Shown piece after piece: positions 9,243-18,023 of a DNA stretch of 64,000 bases. Below the pieces are notes generated by a model. That model was not told the origin of the DNA, searched no databases, and saw nothing but the letters and a program-made list of their open reading frames with translations. This stretch comes from Hyphomicrobiales bacterium (GTDB lineage: Bacteria; Pseudomonadota; Alphaproteobacteria; Rhizobiales; Rhizobiaceae). How positions within the stretch are numbered: position 1 is the first letter of the stretch; each line of letters begins with the position of its first letter. The position numbers were made by a program, and so were the translations under genes. Location of the stretch: contig UCJD01000033.1 of NCBI GenBank assembly GCA_900472605.1, positions 62,001 to 126,000 of the forward strand, read 5' to 3'.

Positions 9243-9619
9243 CGGCCGCATGAGTTTTGCCTGACGAAGACGACCCTTAAGCGGAAGCCGCGCTGTCTTT
9301 GCTGGAACGTGACGACTTACTTGTTCCCGATCTCTTCTGGCACGAAGTGCGCAACATTCTGGTTGTCGCCGAGCGAAGGCAGAGGATCACAGCCGTGGAC
9401 ATGTTGCCGGCGCTGATACGCCTCGAAAGCCTTCTCGTGACCACCATCCCCTATAGCGACCATTCAACAATCATAGGCCTGGCACAAAAGCATCGGCTTA
9501 CGACCTACGACGCCACATACTTGGCACTCGCCCTTACGAAGGAGCTACCGCTTACAACGCTCGACACGAGGCTCCAGCAGGCCGCGCTTGCCGAGAAGCT
9601 TCCGGCAATGCCGACCTAG
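9215..9619 (+). pseudogene. VapC-type PIN toxin with two in-frame stop codons (locus 2)
   Basis: From ATG 9215 one uninterrupted frame encodes a full-length VapC (134 codons) except for TGA at 9251-9253 and TAA at 9278-9280. The first falls where VapC has Trp in a SVAAAW motif (TGG to TGA). The second follows DDP. The rest is well kept, including the acidic residues in IVDAS, FWHEVRN, TYDATYLALA and TTLD that form the PIN active site. The part from a TTG at 9299 is open but lacks the first catalytic Asp. Its stop overlaps the convergent nudK stop. Confidence 0.85.
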
Positions 9620-10209
9620 CCAAGCAGAGAGCGATTCAGCATCGCCCATTGCAGCAGGATGATCGTCTTGAAGTCGATAATCTCACCGGTGCCGATCATT
9701 GCCATGGCTTCATCCAGGGGGATCTCGACCACTTCGATGTCTTCGTGTTCCTCGGACAGCCCGCCGCCGCTGGAGACCCGATCGGTCGTATCGATCACGG
9801 CTGCGAAGAAGTGGACGACCTCGGTGACGGAACCTGGCGAGCTGTAGGCCTTGAACAGATAACGCACGTTGTGCACGCGGTAGCCGGTCTCTTCCATCGC
9901 CTCACGGCGGATGGCGGGTTCGGGGTCGTCGCCGTCAAGCAGTCCAGCCGGCGTTTCGAGGATCCAAGCGGGCTCGCCATGGAGCTGCAGAGGCAGGCGG
10001 AACTGGCGGACGAGGACCACCGTGTCGCGGGCGGGGTCGTAAAGCAGGATCGTTGCCGCTGGCGTCCGGTGGTAGATCTCGCGGTAGATCCTATCCGTCT
10101 CTCCATGCGAACCGGTGTAGTCCACCGTGTATCTGCTTAGCCGCGTCCATCCGTTCGAGAGCGTCTGATCATCGACGATCTCGGCCTTGGCATTGTCAAA
10201 TTTCGTCAT
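9616..10209 (-). CDS. NudK-like Nudix hydrolase (GDP-mannose or ADP-sugar pyrophosphatase)
   Basis: This 197-residue Nudix protein starts MTKFDNAKAEIVDDQ. Its start overlaps the stop of the upstream molybdopterin oxidoreductase (ATGA). The Nudix box is AGLLDGDDPEPAIRREAMEE, with REAMEETGY, close to the pattern of E. coli NudK (GDP-mannose hydrolase). The strands before it (PAATILLYDPARDTVVLVRQ) also follow NudK. It is cytoplasmic. NudK-like proteins hydrolyse GDP-mannose, and related ones ADP-ribose, so the substrate is not settled. A longer upstream frame with an arginine-rich head lies inside the neighbouring gene and is rejected. Confidence 0.85.
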   Translation of the reverse strand: MTKFDNAKAEIVDDQTLSNGWTRLSRYTVDYTGSHGETDRIYREIYHRTPAATILLYDPARDTVVLVRQFRLPLQLHGEPAWILETPAGLLDGDDPEPAIRREAMEETGYRVHNVRYLFKAYSSPGSVTEVVHFFAAVIDTTDRVSSGGGLSEEHEDIEVVEIPLDEAMAMIGTGEIIDFKTIILLQWAMLNRSLLG

Positions 10210-12344
10210 TCGGCATCCTTGCGCAGCCAGACCTTGTTGTCGTGGACGGCAGCGCCGCCATAGGGCGCGACCGGGTCGGCGCCCGTCAGCACGTTGATGC
10301 CTTCGCCGTCGACATGCGCCTTGTTCGGCCATAGGCCCTCGGCGATCAGGACGCCGGGCTTCACCTCCGTCGTCACCTTGGCGTGCAGCCGCACGTCGCC
10401 CCTTGCATTGCCGACCTGGACAAGATCGCCGTGTGCGATGCCGTAGGCTTCCGCATCGACGGGGTTGATCATCAGTTCCGGCCGTCCTTCCTTCTGGCGC
10501 GAGGTCTTGGTCTCAGCGAAGCTGGAGTTCAGGAAGTTGCGTGCCGGCGAGGTCGCAAGGCGGAACGGGTGTTCGGCGTCGGCCACTTCGATGACGTCGA
10601 CCTGATCGGGGAATGGCGGGAGCTCGGGATAAGGCCCGAGCAGGCCGACGGATTCAGGTGGGCGGTTGGGCGCCGGCTGGTTCTTCCAATCGGGACGGAA
10701 ATGGAAGCGGCCATCGGGATGCGCGAAGCCGTTGAGGAAATGCGCCTCCTCGAATTCCGGCTGGCGGTCGAACCACTTGTGTTCGAGGAAGTGGTCGTAG
10801 CCCGGCAGCTCGCTTGATGTGAGGATACGGTCGATCATCTCGCGCGCGGTGAAGCCGAAGCTGGGGCGGTCGGCGACGCCGAGGCGCTTGGCAAGTTCCT
10901 CGATGACGAAGAGATTGGTGCGCACCGTCTCCGGCGGCTCGACCAGCTTCGGGCCGAGCAGGATGTGGTTCTGGCCGCCGGCGCGGTAGATGTCGTCGTG
11001 CTCGACGAACATGGTAGCAGGGATGACGATATCGGCCATCTCGGCGGTATCGGTCATGAACTGCTCGTGGACGGCGACGAAGAGATCGTCGCGGGCAAAG
11101 CCGCGCTTCACCAGCCGCTGCTCGGGCGCGATGTTCACCGGGTTGGTGTTCTGGATCAGCATGGCGGTGACGGGGCCGCGGTGGCGCAGCGCGACCGCAT
11201 CGCCCGTCAGGGCGCGGCCGATCTGCGACTGGTCGATCATGCGGATGTCGGCGTCCTTCATCGACCTTCCGGTCAGCTCCGCGCTGTTCATGCGGAAGAT
11301 GTCGCTGTTGGAGTGGAAGGCGCCGCCGCCTTCGTACTGCCAGGAGCCGAGGACGGTGGCGACGGAGGCTGCCGCATGCATGGCGACCGCGCCGTTGCGC
11401 TGGCGGGTGAAGCCGTAGCCGAGGCGGAAGAAGGTCTTTTTCGTCTCGCCGACCAGCTTGCCGAAGGCTTCGATCTCGTCCACCGACAGGCCCGTGATGG
11501 CAGCCGCCCATTGCGGCGTCTTCGTCTTCAGGTGCGCTTCGAGACCAGCGGGATCGTCGGCGTATTTCGCCATGTAGGCGCGGTCGGCATAGCCGTCGCG
11601 GAAGGCGATGTGCATGGCGGCGCAGGCGAGTGCGGCGTCGGTGCCGGGCTTGAGGATCAGCGCCAGGTCGGCCTGCTTCATCGTCGGGCTGTCATAGATG
11701 TCGACGACGACGATCCTGGCGCCGCGTTCCTTACGCGCCTTGATCGCGTGGGTCATGACGTTGACCTGCGTCGCCACCGCATTGGTCCCCCAGATGACGA
11801 CGCAATCGGTGCGCGCCATCTCGCGCGGATCCGGGCCCCGCAGCACGCCGGTCGCCATGGTGAAGCCGGTCCAGGCCGGGTTGGTACAGATCGACGAGAA
11901 GAAACCGGAATAGCGCTTGGCGTGGCGCAGGCGGTCGATGCTGTCGCGCTGCACCCAGCCCATGGTGCCGGCGTAAAAATAGGGCCAGACGGCCTCGCTG
12001 CCATCCCGAGCTTCGGCCTTGACGAAGGCTTCGGCGATTTCGTCGAGCGCGTCGTCCCAGGTGATCTGCTGCCATTGCCCGGCGCCCTTGGCGCCCTTGC
12101 GACGCAGCGGATGCATCAGCCGGTCGGGATGGTAGAGCCGTTCGGCATAGCGGGCGACCTTGGCGCAGATGACGCCCGAGGTGTAGCTGTGGTCGTTTGC
12201 CCCGCGCACGCGACCGATGCGGCCATCTTCCGTGACCTCCACCTCCAGCGCGCAGGTGGAGGGACAGTCGTGCGGACAGGCTGTGTGACCGATCCGGACG
12301 GCAGACTTCGGGGATTTGGCTTCGATGGGGGTCGCAATGTTCAT
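10206..12344 (-). CDS. Cytoplasmic molybdopterin oxidoreductase with N-terminal 4Fe-4S site
   Basis: This is a roughly 712-residue member of the DMSO-reductase superfamily (COG0243 type). The N-terminal cluster motif CPHDCPSTC followed by GVICAKV gives four cysteines for a 4Fe-4S site. VVIWGTNAVATQVN and NTNPVN belong to the bis-MGD binding domains, and a C-terminal molybdopterin dinucleotide domain follows (RLATSPARNFLNSSF). There is no twin-arginine signal, so it is probably cytoplasmic. The ATG at 12344 is preferred over a TTG at 12377, although the Shine-Dalgarno is weak. The substrate cannot be read from sequence. It overlaps nudK by 4 nt. Confidence 0.85.
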   Translation of the reverse strand: MNIATPIEAKSPKSAVRIGHTACPHDCPSTCALEVEVTEDGRIGRVRGANDHSYTSGVICAKVARYAERLYHPDRLMHPLRRKGAKGAGQWQQITWDDALDEIAEAFVKAEARDGSEAVWPYFYAGTMGWVQRDSIDRLRHAKRYSGFFSSICTNPAWTGFTMATGVLRGPDPREMARTDCVVIWGTNAVATQVNVMTHAIKARKERGARIVVVDIYDSPTMKQADLALILKPGTDAALACAAMHIAFRDGYADRAYMAKYADDPAGLEAHLKTKTPQWAAAITGLSVDEIEAFGKLVGETKKTFFRLGYGFTRQRNGAVAMHAAASVATVLGSWQYEGGGAFHSNSDIFRMNSAELTGRSMKDADIRMIDQSQIGRALTGDAVALRHRGPVTAMLIQNTNPVNIAPEQRLVKRGFARDDLFVAVHEQFMTDTAEMADIVIPATMFVEHDDIYRAGGQNHILLGPKLVEPPETVRTNLFVIEELAKRLGVADRPSFGFTAREMIDRILTSSELPGYDHFLEHKWFDRQPEFEEAHFLNGFAHPDGRFHFRPDWKNQPAPNRPPESVGLLGPYPELPPFPDQVDVIEVADAEHPFRLATSPARNFLNSSFAETKTSRQKEGRPELMINPVDAEAYGIAHGDLVQVGNARGDVRLHAKVTTEVKPGVLIAEGLWPNKAHVDGEGINVLTGADPVAPYGGAAVHDNKVWLRKDAE

Positions 12345-12425
12345 GGAGTTTCTATATTCCAACCCAGAACCGGCCAAAAGCCGGAAACGACGCCCTCACC
12401 CGAATTCATACAGGCATCAGCGAAA

Positions 12426-13298
12426 ATGAACTACCGCCACATCTACCATGCGGGCAACTTTGCCGATGTCCTGAAGCACGCAGTGCTGGCACGCCTTGTC
12501 GTCTACATGCAGAAGAAGGATGCCGGCTTTCGCGTTCTCGATACGCATGCCGGCATCGGTCTCTACGACCTGTCCTCGGAAGAAGCGCAGAAAACAGGCG
12601 AGTGGCGCGAAGGGATCGGCAAGATCATGGAGGCGGAGCTTTCGCCTCAGGTGGCCGACCTGTTGGAGCCCTACCTCAGCGCCATCCGCGAACTGAACCC
12701 CGACGGCGGCATGCGCTACTATCCCGGCTCGCCGAAGCTGTCGCGCATGCTGTTCCGGCCGCAGGACCGGCTGTCGGCGATGGAGCTGCATCCGGAGGAT
12801 TTCCAGCGGCTGCACCGCCTGTTCGAGGGCGATCACCATGCACGGATCACCGAGCTCGACGGCTGGCTGTCGCTCGGTGCACATCTGCCGCCCAAGGAGA
12901 AGCGTGGCATCGTGCTGGTCGATCCGCCTTTCGAGGAAGACGGCGAATACGAGCGTCTGGTCGATGGCCTTGCCAAGGCCTATCGCCGCTTTCCGGGCGG
13001 CACCTATTGCCTGTGGTACCCGATCAAGAAGAGCGCGCCGCTCAAGGAATTCCACGAGGCGCTGCAGGCGCTCGATATTCCGAAGACGCTTTGCGCGGAG
13101 CTCACGGTCAAGAGTGACCGCGGGATGAATACCGGACTGACCGGCTCCGGCCTGATCATCGTCAATCCGCCCTATACGCTGAAGGACGAACTGCATCAGC
13201 TGCTGCCGGCGCTCAAGGACCACATGGCGCAGGACCGCTATGCCTCGCATCGCGCCTTCTGGCTGCGCGGCGAAAACAAGGCCGTCAAAGAGGATTGA
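12426..13298 (+). CDS. rlmJ: 23S rRNA (adenine-2030-N6)-methyltransferase RlmJ
   Basis: It methylates A2030 of 23S rRNA. The 290-residue protein begins MNYRHIYHAGNFADVLKH, a hallmark of RlmJ (formerly YhiR/DUF519). It contains LDTHAGIGLYDL as the SAM-binding motif I and the catalytic DPPF motif (VDPPFEED). The ATG at 12426 lies in a short divergent region 81 nt from the oxidoreductase start. Confidence 0.93.
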   Translation: MNYRHIYHAGNFADVLKHAVLARLVVYMQKKDAGFRVLDTHAGIGLYDLSSEEAQKTGEWREGIGKIMEAELSPQVADLLEPYLSAIRELNPDGGMRYYPGSPKLSRMLFRPQDRLSAMELHPEDFQRLHRLFEGDHHARITELDGWLSLGAHLPPKEKRGIVLVDPPFEEDGEYERLVDGLAKAYRRFPGGTYCLWYPIKKSAPLKEFHEALQALDIPKTLCAELTVKSDRGMNTGLTGSGLIIVNPPYTLKDELHQLLPALKDHMAQDRYASHRAFWLRGENKAVKED

Positions 13299-13360
13299 CC
13301 GCGCCTCGTCGGCGCGAAATAGTCCGGCCAAATCGCAGGCATTTCTGAAAGAGAACGACG

Positions 13361-13957
13361 ATGAAGATCCTTTGCGCGCCCGCCTCCCCCTATTCCAGCA
13401 AGGTCCGCATGGCCGCGCGCTATCTCGAACTCGACGCCACCGAGATTCGCGTCGACACCAATGCCGGGCCGGCGATCCTCGTCGACAACAATCCGCTGGG
13501 CAAGATCCCGACCGTCTTGACCGATGACGGCGTGTCGATCTTCGACAGCGTCGCCATCATGCACTACTTCGGCCGGCTGAAGGGCAAGAAGCTTTACCCC
13601 TCCAAGAACAGCAAGCGAACCGAGGCCGAAATCCTCGAGGCGCTCTGCGACGGCATCTGCGATTGCCTGCTCGCCATCGTCTACGAGCGCCGCTTCCGCG
13701 ACGAGGAGAAGATCCACCAGCCGTGGATCGACCGGCAGTGGAAGAAGGTTGTGAGCGGCCTCAATCACCTCAGCGTGCACGTGCCTAAGATTGGCAAGCG
13801 CCTGCATGGCGGCCATTTCGCGCTGGCGGCGACGCTCGGCTATCTCGACCTGCGCTTCAAGGGGCAATGGGAGGCCGAGCATTCCGAGCTGATCGGCTGG
13901 CTGCGGACGTTCGAGAAGAAATTCCCCGCCTATGCCGAGCTCAAAGCTCAGGGCTGA
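13361..13957 (+). CDS. Glutathione S-transferase family protein
   Basis: This 198-residue cytosolic GST-like protein has an N-terminal thioredoxin-fold domain: MKILCAPASPYSSKVRMA with a Ser-rich active-site turn, NPLGKIPTVL with the cis-proline, and DSVAIMHYF in place of the usual ES glutathione-binding motif. An all-helical C-terminal domain follows. It is 62 nt after rlmJ on the same strand and could share its transcript. The substrate is unknown. Confidence 0.85.
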   Translation: MKILCAPASPYSSKVRMAARYLELDATEIRVDTNAGPAILVDNNPLGKIPTVLTDDGVSIFDSVAIMHYFGRLKGKKLYPSKNSKRTEAEILEALCDGICDCLLAIVYERRFRDEEKIHQPWIDRQWKKVVSGLNHLSVHVPKIGKRLHGGHFALAATLGYLDLRFKGQWEAEHSELIGWLRTFEKKFPAYAELKAQG

Positions 13958-14063
13958 GCGGGTCCTCGCTCAAGACGAACTCAAGAGTCATCCGAATCTG
14001 TTAGCGGTCACGCTTGATGTGCCCGATGAAGACGCGACTATTCCACTTGATCCAAGCGACACG

Positions 14064-14094
14064 CAAAAAGCCGGAGCGATGCCCCGGCTTCTTC
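14064..14094 (-). terminator. Rho-independent terminator of the outer membrane protein gene
   Basis: Read on the minus strand, a GCCGGGGC/CCGGC hairpin is followed by a run of five T. It lies about 20 nt past the stop of the 14115-14747 gene. On the plus strand the same hairpin follows the GST gene by about 110 nt and ends in CTTCTT, so it may work weakly in both directions. Confidence 0.8.
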
Positions 14095-14114
14095 TCATTT
14101 CGCTGATCGGCTGA

Positions 14115-14747
14115 TCAGAACTTCATGCCGATACCGACCTTGACGCTGTGCTCGTCATAGCCGCGCGAGATGTTCGCACCACCGACGTTGAAGTCGTTCT
14201 TCTGGTAGTCGGTGTAGCGATATTCGATACGAGCCGTGATGTTGTTGGTCACCATAGCTTCGGCACCGGCGCCGACCGTGTAGCCCAGAGCGCTGTCGCT
14301 GTCGGAACCAGCGGCGTTGCTGAACTTGTTCTTGGTAGCAGCCAGACCAGCCGTACCGTAGAGGAGGAACGGATTCAGGTCGTAGCCGATACGGCCGCGG
14401 ATCGAGCCGTTGACTTCGTTCTTGGCAGTGCCGCCATCGACAGCGCCGTCAGCGCCGGAGTAGCCGATGTCACCTTCGACACCGTATACGATCTGGCCCA
14501 TCTGCCAGTTGTAACCGCTGTAGATCTGGCCGCCGAACGCACGGGCGTTATAGTCGTGAGCGAAGCCGCCCATGTTGTAGGTGCCGGCGCCACCGAGGTA
14601 GAAGCCCTGCCAGTTGCCGGTCGGGGCAACGTCGTTCTGGGCGACCGGAGCTTCCGGGATCTGATCGACGGCGTCAGCCGCGTAAGCAGCGGAAAAGCCA
14701 CCAAGGGCAACGGTCGAAACCAACAGGCTAGCAATAAACGTACGCAT
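14115..14747 (-). CDS. Omp25/RopB-like outer membrane beta-barrel protein
   Basis: This is a 210-residue small porin-like barrel of the Omp25/RopB group found in Rhizobiales. The signal peptide is clear (MRTFIASLLVSTVALGGF, predicted cut after AYA at residue 23). The mature part has GFYLGG and alternating barrel strands. It ends VKVGIGMKF with a terminal Phe, as needed for BAM recognition. The ATG at 14747 has a GGAG 6 nt upstream. ATGs at 14753 and 14819 fit the ribosome site less well. A strong terminator follows and the upstream leader is long. Confidence 0.9.
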   Translation of the reverse strand: MRTFIASLLVSTVALGGFSAAYAADAVDQIPEAPVAQNDVAPTGNWQGFYLGGAGTYNMGGFAHDYNARAFGGQIYSGYNWQMGQIVYGVEGDIGYSGADGAVDGGTAKNEVNGSIRGRIGYDLNPFLLYGTAGLAATKNKFSNAAGSDSDSALGYTVGAGAEAMVTNNITARIEYRYTDYQKNDFNVGGANISRGYDEHSVKVGIGMKF

Positions 14748-15110
14748 ACTCATCTCCTTATCGAACCCGCGCCCTTCATCAACTGTGTTAACGTGAAGCA
14801 TTCGCGAGCAATTACGCATGTCCCTTTCGGATCGAGAGGGAAATTGATGCGCAAATGAGGATTTGGAAGAGCCAAAATGTGATTTGATTGTGGCTTAGGG
14901 GTGGCTGAAATTCGATGTTGCTTTATCGCAACAAACACTTCATTAACCCTAATCAAGCGTTAAACCATGAATACTTATTTTATCGAATTATATTCTTAAA
15001 TAATACGCACAATATCCAAGTTCTGTGCGCAATCAAGACGCCTATTTATAAGATCTGATCGGCCGCCTATATAAGCACCGCAGAGGTTTGCGGGACGAAG
15101 AGGCAGGATT
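14748..15110. other. AT-rich divergent intergenic region
   Basis: These 363 nt separate the outer membrane protein gene (minus) from the SDR gene (plus). They are clearly more AT-rich than the flanks. A small perfect palindrome, TGTTGC/GCAACA with a 6-nt loop, lies at 14916-14933, in what would be the leader or promoter zone of the minus-strand gene. TATA-like stretches near 15045-15075 could serve the SDR gene. No open frame in it looks protein-coding. Confidence 0.5.
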
Positions 15111-15878
15111 TTGAGCGAGACAAGACTTCGAACAGCGTTGGTGACAGGGTCGGCCAAGAGAATAGGCCGGGCGATAGTCGAAGATCTTGCAGCAAGCGGC
15201 TTCTCCGTGGCGATCCACGCCAATGGTTCCATCGCCGAGGCGGAAAATTTTGCGGCGGAATTGCGGCAGGAGGGCAAAAGCGCTGTCGCGCTTCACGCCG
15301 ATTTGAAGAATGTCGAGGCCACCAACGGACTGATAAAAAAGGCGTTTGAGGCGCTCGGACCGCTCGATTTGCTCGTCAACAACGCTTCGGCCTTCCACAA
15401 TGATTCGGCGCACCACTTTGACGCGGCAGCCTGGGACGACCATTTCGCGCTCCACGTGCGCGCGCCGTCCATATTGTCGGCCGCCTTTGCAGACCAGCTG
15501 CCGAAAGGCAAAGCGGGGCTGATCGTCAACATTATCGATCAGCGGGTCTGGGCGCTCAATCCGGGCTTCTATTCCTATACGCTCTCAAAGGCGGCGCTGT
15601 GGACGGCGACGCAGACGATGGCGCAGAGCTTCGCGCCACACATCCGCGTCAATGCGCTCGGGCCCGGACCGACGGTTCGTAGTGCCAGACAAAGCGAAGA
15701 GGACTTCCAGCAGCAGGTGGACGGCCTTATCATGAAGGCGGGGCCGGGATTCGGCGAGTTCGGACGGACGATCCGCTTCCTCTATGATACGCCCTCGATC
15801 ACCGGCCAAATGATTGCCCTCGACGGCGGCCAGCATCTTGCCTGGCAGACGCCCGATGTGGCGGAGATTACGGAATGA
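15111..15878 (+). CDS. SDR oxidoreductase of the pteridine reductase/FolM type
   Basis: This is a 255-residue NADPH-dependent short-chain dehydrogenase. The cofactor loop reads TGSAKRIG, i.e. TGxxxRxG, which marks the PTR1/FolM subgroup rather than the common TGxxxGxG. The catalytic region is IIDQRVWALNPGFYSYTLSKAA. An Asp stands where most SDRs have Ser, followed by YxxxK, again like PTR1. It may therefore reduce dihydropterins. The only plausible start is TTG at 15111, with AGGA upstream; no early ATG exists. The stop overlaps uvrC (ATGA). Confidence 0.75.
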   Translation: MSETRLRTALVTGSAKRIGRAIVEDLAASGFSVAIHANGSIAEAENFAAELRQEGKSAVALHADLKNVEATNGLIKKAFEALGPLDLLVNNASAFHNDSAHHFDAAAWDDHFALHVRAPSILSAAFADQLPKGKAGLIVNIIDQRVWALNPGFYSYTLSKAALWTATQTMAQSFAPHIRVNALGPGPTVRSARQSEEDFQQQVDGLIMKAGPGFGEFGRTIRFLYDTPSITGQMIALDGGQHLAWQTPDVAEITE

Positions 15879-17914
15879 ATTCAAGGAAGCTGCCGGATGG
15901 CGGCGTTCTTTACGACGAAAACGACGAAACGGACGACGATATCGAGGTGGAAGGTGACAGCGCCGCCGCACCGATTTCGTCTGCTATCGACTGGAACGAG
16001 GGCGGGACCAACAAGAGCGGTCTTGTCGGCGCCGACCTGATCGCGGAATTCGTCAAGCAGCTGCCAAACAGCCCCGGCGTCTACCGCATGTTCAACGAAG
16101 CCGGCGACGTGCTCTATGTCGGCAAGGCGCGCAGCCTGAAGAAGCGCGTGAGCAACTACGCGCTCGGCCGCGTGCACTCCAACCGCATCGCCCAGATGGT
16201 GCGGCAGACCGCGCATATGGAGTTCGTGACGACCCGCACCGAGATCGAGGCGCTTCTTCTGGAAGCGAATCTGATCAAGCGCTTGCGGCCGCGCTTTAAC
16301 GTGCTTTTGCGCGACGACAAGTCGTTTCCCTATATCCTGATTTCCGGCGACCATCGAGCGCCTGCCATTCTCAAGCATCGTGGAGCGCGGGCGCGCAAGG
16401 GCGATTACTTCGGTCCCTTCGCCTCGGCCGGCGCCGTCGGCCGCACGATCAATTCGCTGCAGCGCGCCTTCCTGATCCGCACCTGTACCGACAGCGTGTT
16501 CGAGACCCGGACGCGGCCCTGCCTGCTTTATCAGATCAAGCGCTGTTCGGCGCCCTGCACGCACGAGATCAGCGATGCGGGGTATGGCGAACTGGTGCAG
16601 GAGGCGAAGGACTTCCTTTCCGGCAAGAGCCAGAAGGTGAAGGCGCATATGGCCGAGGCGATGAACCAGGCGGCCGAAGATCTCGATTTCGAGCAGGCCG
16701 CCGTCTATCGCGACCGCCTCGCCTCGCTATCGCACGTCTCGAGCCATCAGGGCATCAATCCAGCTGGCGTCGAAGAGGCCGATGTCTTCGCGATCTACCA
16801 CGAGGGCGGGATTTCCTGCATCCAGGTCTTCTTCTTCCGCACCGGGCAGAACTGGGGCAATCGCGCCTATTTCCCCAAGGCCGATCCGCAACTGACGGGC
16901 GCCGAGGTGCTGAGCGCCTTCCTCGCCCAGTTCTACGACGACAAGCCGGTGCCGAAGCAGATTCTGCTGTCGGAGACGGTGGACGAGATGGAACTGCTGG
17001 CGGCCGCCTTGGCAGAAAAGGCCGGGCACAAGATTGCCGTTCTGGTGCCGCAGCGCGGCGAGAAGCGCGATCTCGTCGATCACGTGCTCGGCAACGCCCG
17101 CGAAGCGCATGGGCGCAAGCTGGCGGAGACGGCGTCGCAATCGCGGCTGCTCGAAGGCTTCAAGGATACGTTCAAGCTGTCCTATGTGCCGCAGCGCGTC
17201 GAGATTTACGACAACTCGCATATCATGGGCACGAATGCCGTTGGCGGCATGGTGGTCGCCGGGCCGGAAGGCTTCGTGAAGAACCAGTATCGCAAGTTCA
17301 ACATCAAATCGACCGACATCACCCCCGGCGACGACTTCGGGATGATGCGCGAGGTGATGACGCGACGCTTCACGCGGCTGATCAAGGAAGAAGGCATTCC
17401 GGACCGCAGCCAGCCGCCATCCACCGCCGACGCAGCCGACATGCCCTTCCCGGCATGGCCCGACGTCATCCTGATCGACGGTGGACAGGGGCAGATGACG
17501 GCGGTCCGGGCGATCCTCGAAGAGCTCGGTATCACCGACAGCGTGATCGCCATCGGCGTCGCCAAGGGCGCAGATCGCGAAGCGGGACGCGAGCGCTTCT
17601 TCCTGCCCGGCGGCGACAACTTCACGCTGCCGCCGCGCGATCCTGTTCTCTACTTCACGCAGCGCATGCGCGACGAGGCGCACCGTTTCGCTATCGGTTC
17701 GCACCGGGCACGGCGCAAGAAGGAGATGGTGAAGAACCCGCTCGACGAGATCGGCGGCATCGGCCCATCACGCAAGCGCGCTCTGCTGCAGCATTTCGGG
17801 ACCGCGAAAGCGGTATCGCGTGCGGCGTTGTCGGATCTGATGGCTGTCGAGGGGATTTCGGAGACGGTCGCCAAACAGGTTTACAATCATTTTCACGACG
17901 ACGCCGCGAAATAA
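15875..17914 (+). CDS. uvrC: Excinuclease ABC subunit C
   Basis: UvrC makes both incisions in nucleotide excision repair. The 679-residue protein has the GIY-YIG nuclease domain (LPNSPGVYRMF, VLYVGKARSLKKRV), a UVR helix near residue 270 (AAEDLDFEQAAVYRDRLA), the RNase H-like endonuclease domain (YDNSHIMGTNAVGGMVV, VILIDGGQGQ), and C-terminal helix-hairpin-helix motifs (IGGIGPSRKRALLQHFG). The first 50 residues are an acidic extension. Its start overlaps the SDR stop. Confidence 0.97.
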   Translation: MNSRKLPDGGVLYDENDETDDDIEVEGDSAAAPISSAIDWNEGGTNKSGLVGADLIAEFVKQLPNSPGVYRMFNEAGDVLYVGKARSLKKRVSNYALGRVHSNRIAQMVRQTAHMEFVTTRTEIEALLLEANLIKRLRPRFNVLLRDDKSFPYILISGDHRAPAILKHRGARARKGDYFGPFASAGAVGRTINSLQRAFLIRTCTDSVFETRTRPCLLYQIKRCSAPCTHEISDAGYGELVQEAKDFLSGKSQKVKAHMAEAMNQAAEDLDFEQAAVYRDRLASLSHVSSHQGINPAGVEEADVFAIYHEGGISCIQVFFFRTGQNWGNRAYFPKADPQLTGAEVLSAFLAQFYDDKPVPKQILLSETVDEMELLAAALAEKAGHKIAVLVPQRGEKRDLVDHVLGNAREAHGRKLAETASQSRLLEGFKDTFKLSYVPQRVEIYDNSHIMGTNAVGGMVVAGPEGFVKNQYRKFNIKSTDITPGDDFGMMREVMTRRFTRLIKEEGIPDRSQPPSTADAADMPFPAWPDVILIDGGQGQMTAVRAILEELGITDSVIAIGVAKGADREAGRERFFLPGGDNFTLPPRDPVLYFTQRMRDEAHRFAIGSHRARRKKEMVKNPLDEIGGIGPSRKRALLQHFGTAKAVSRAALSDLMAVEGISETVAKQVYNHFHDDAAK

Positions 17915-18023
17915 GTGGCGTCGGTCGCAAATTCCACGCAAAGGCAGCGAAAAAACAGAAAGAATGTTGACGCTTTGCACGCAAAGCCGTCATCTACCGG
18001 CGCATCAAATCAGAGAACAGTTC

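Noticed and set aside
9251..9253. TGA in the VapC gene as a selenocysteine codon
   Set aside because: VapC proteins have Trp at this place, no SECIS-like hairpin is apparent, and a second stop (TAA) follows 27 nt later.
13932..14114. 60-codon frame after the GST gene
   Set aside because: It overlaps the GST 3' end and the terminator, and has no family features.
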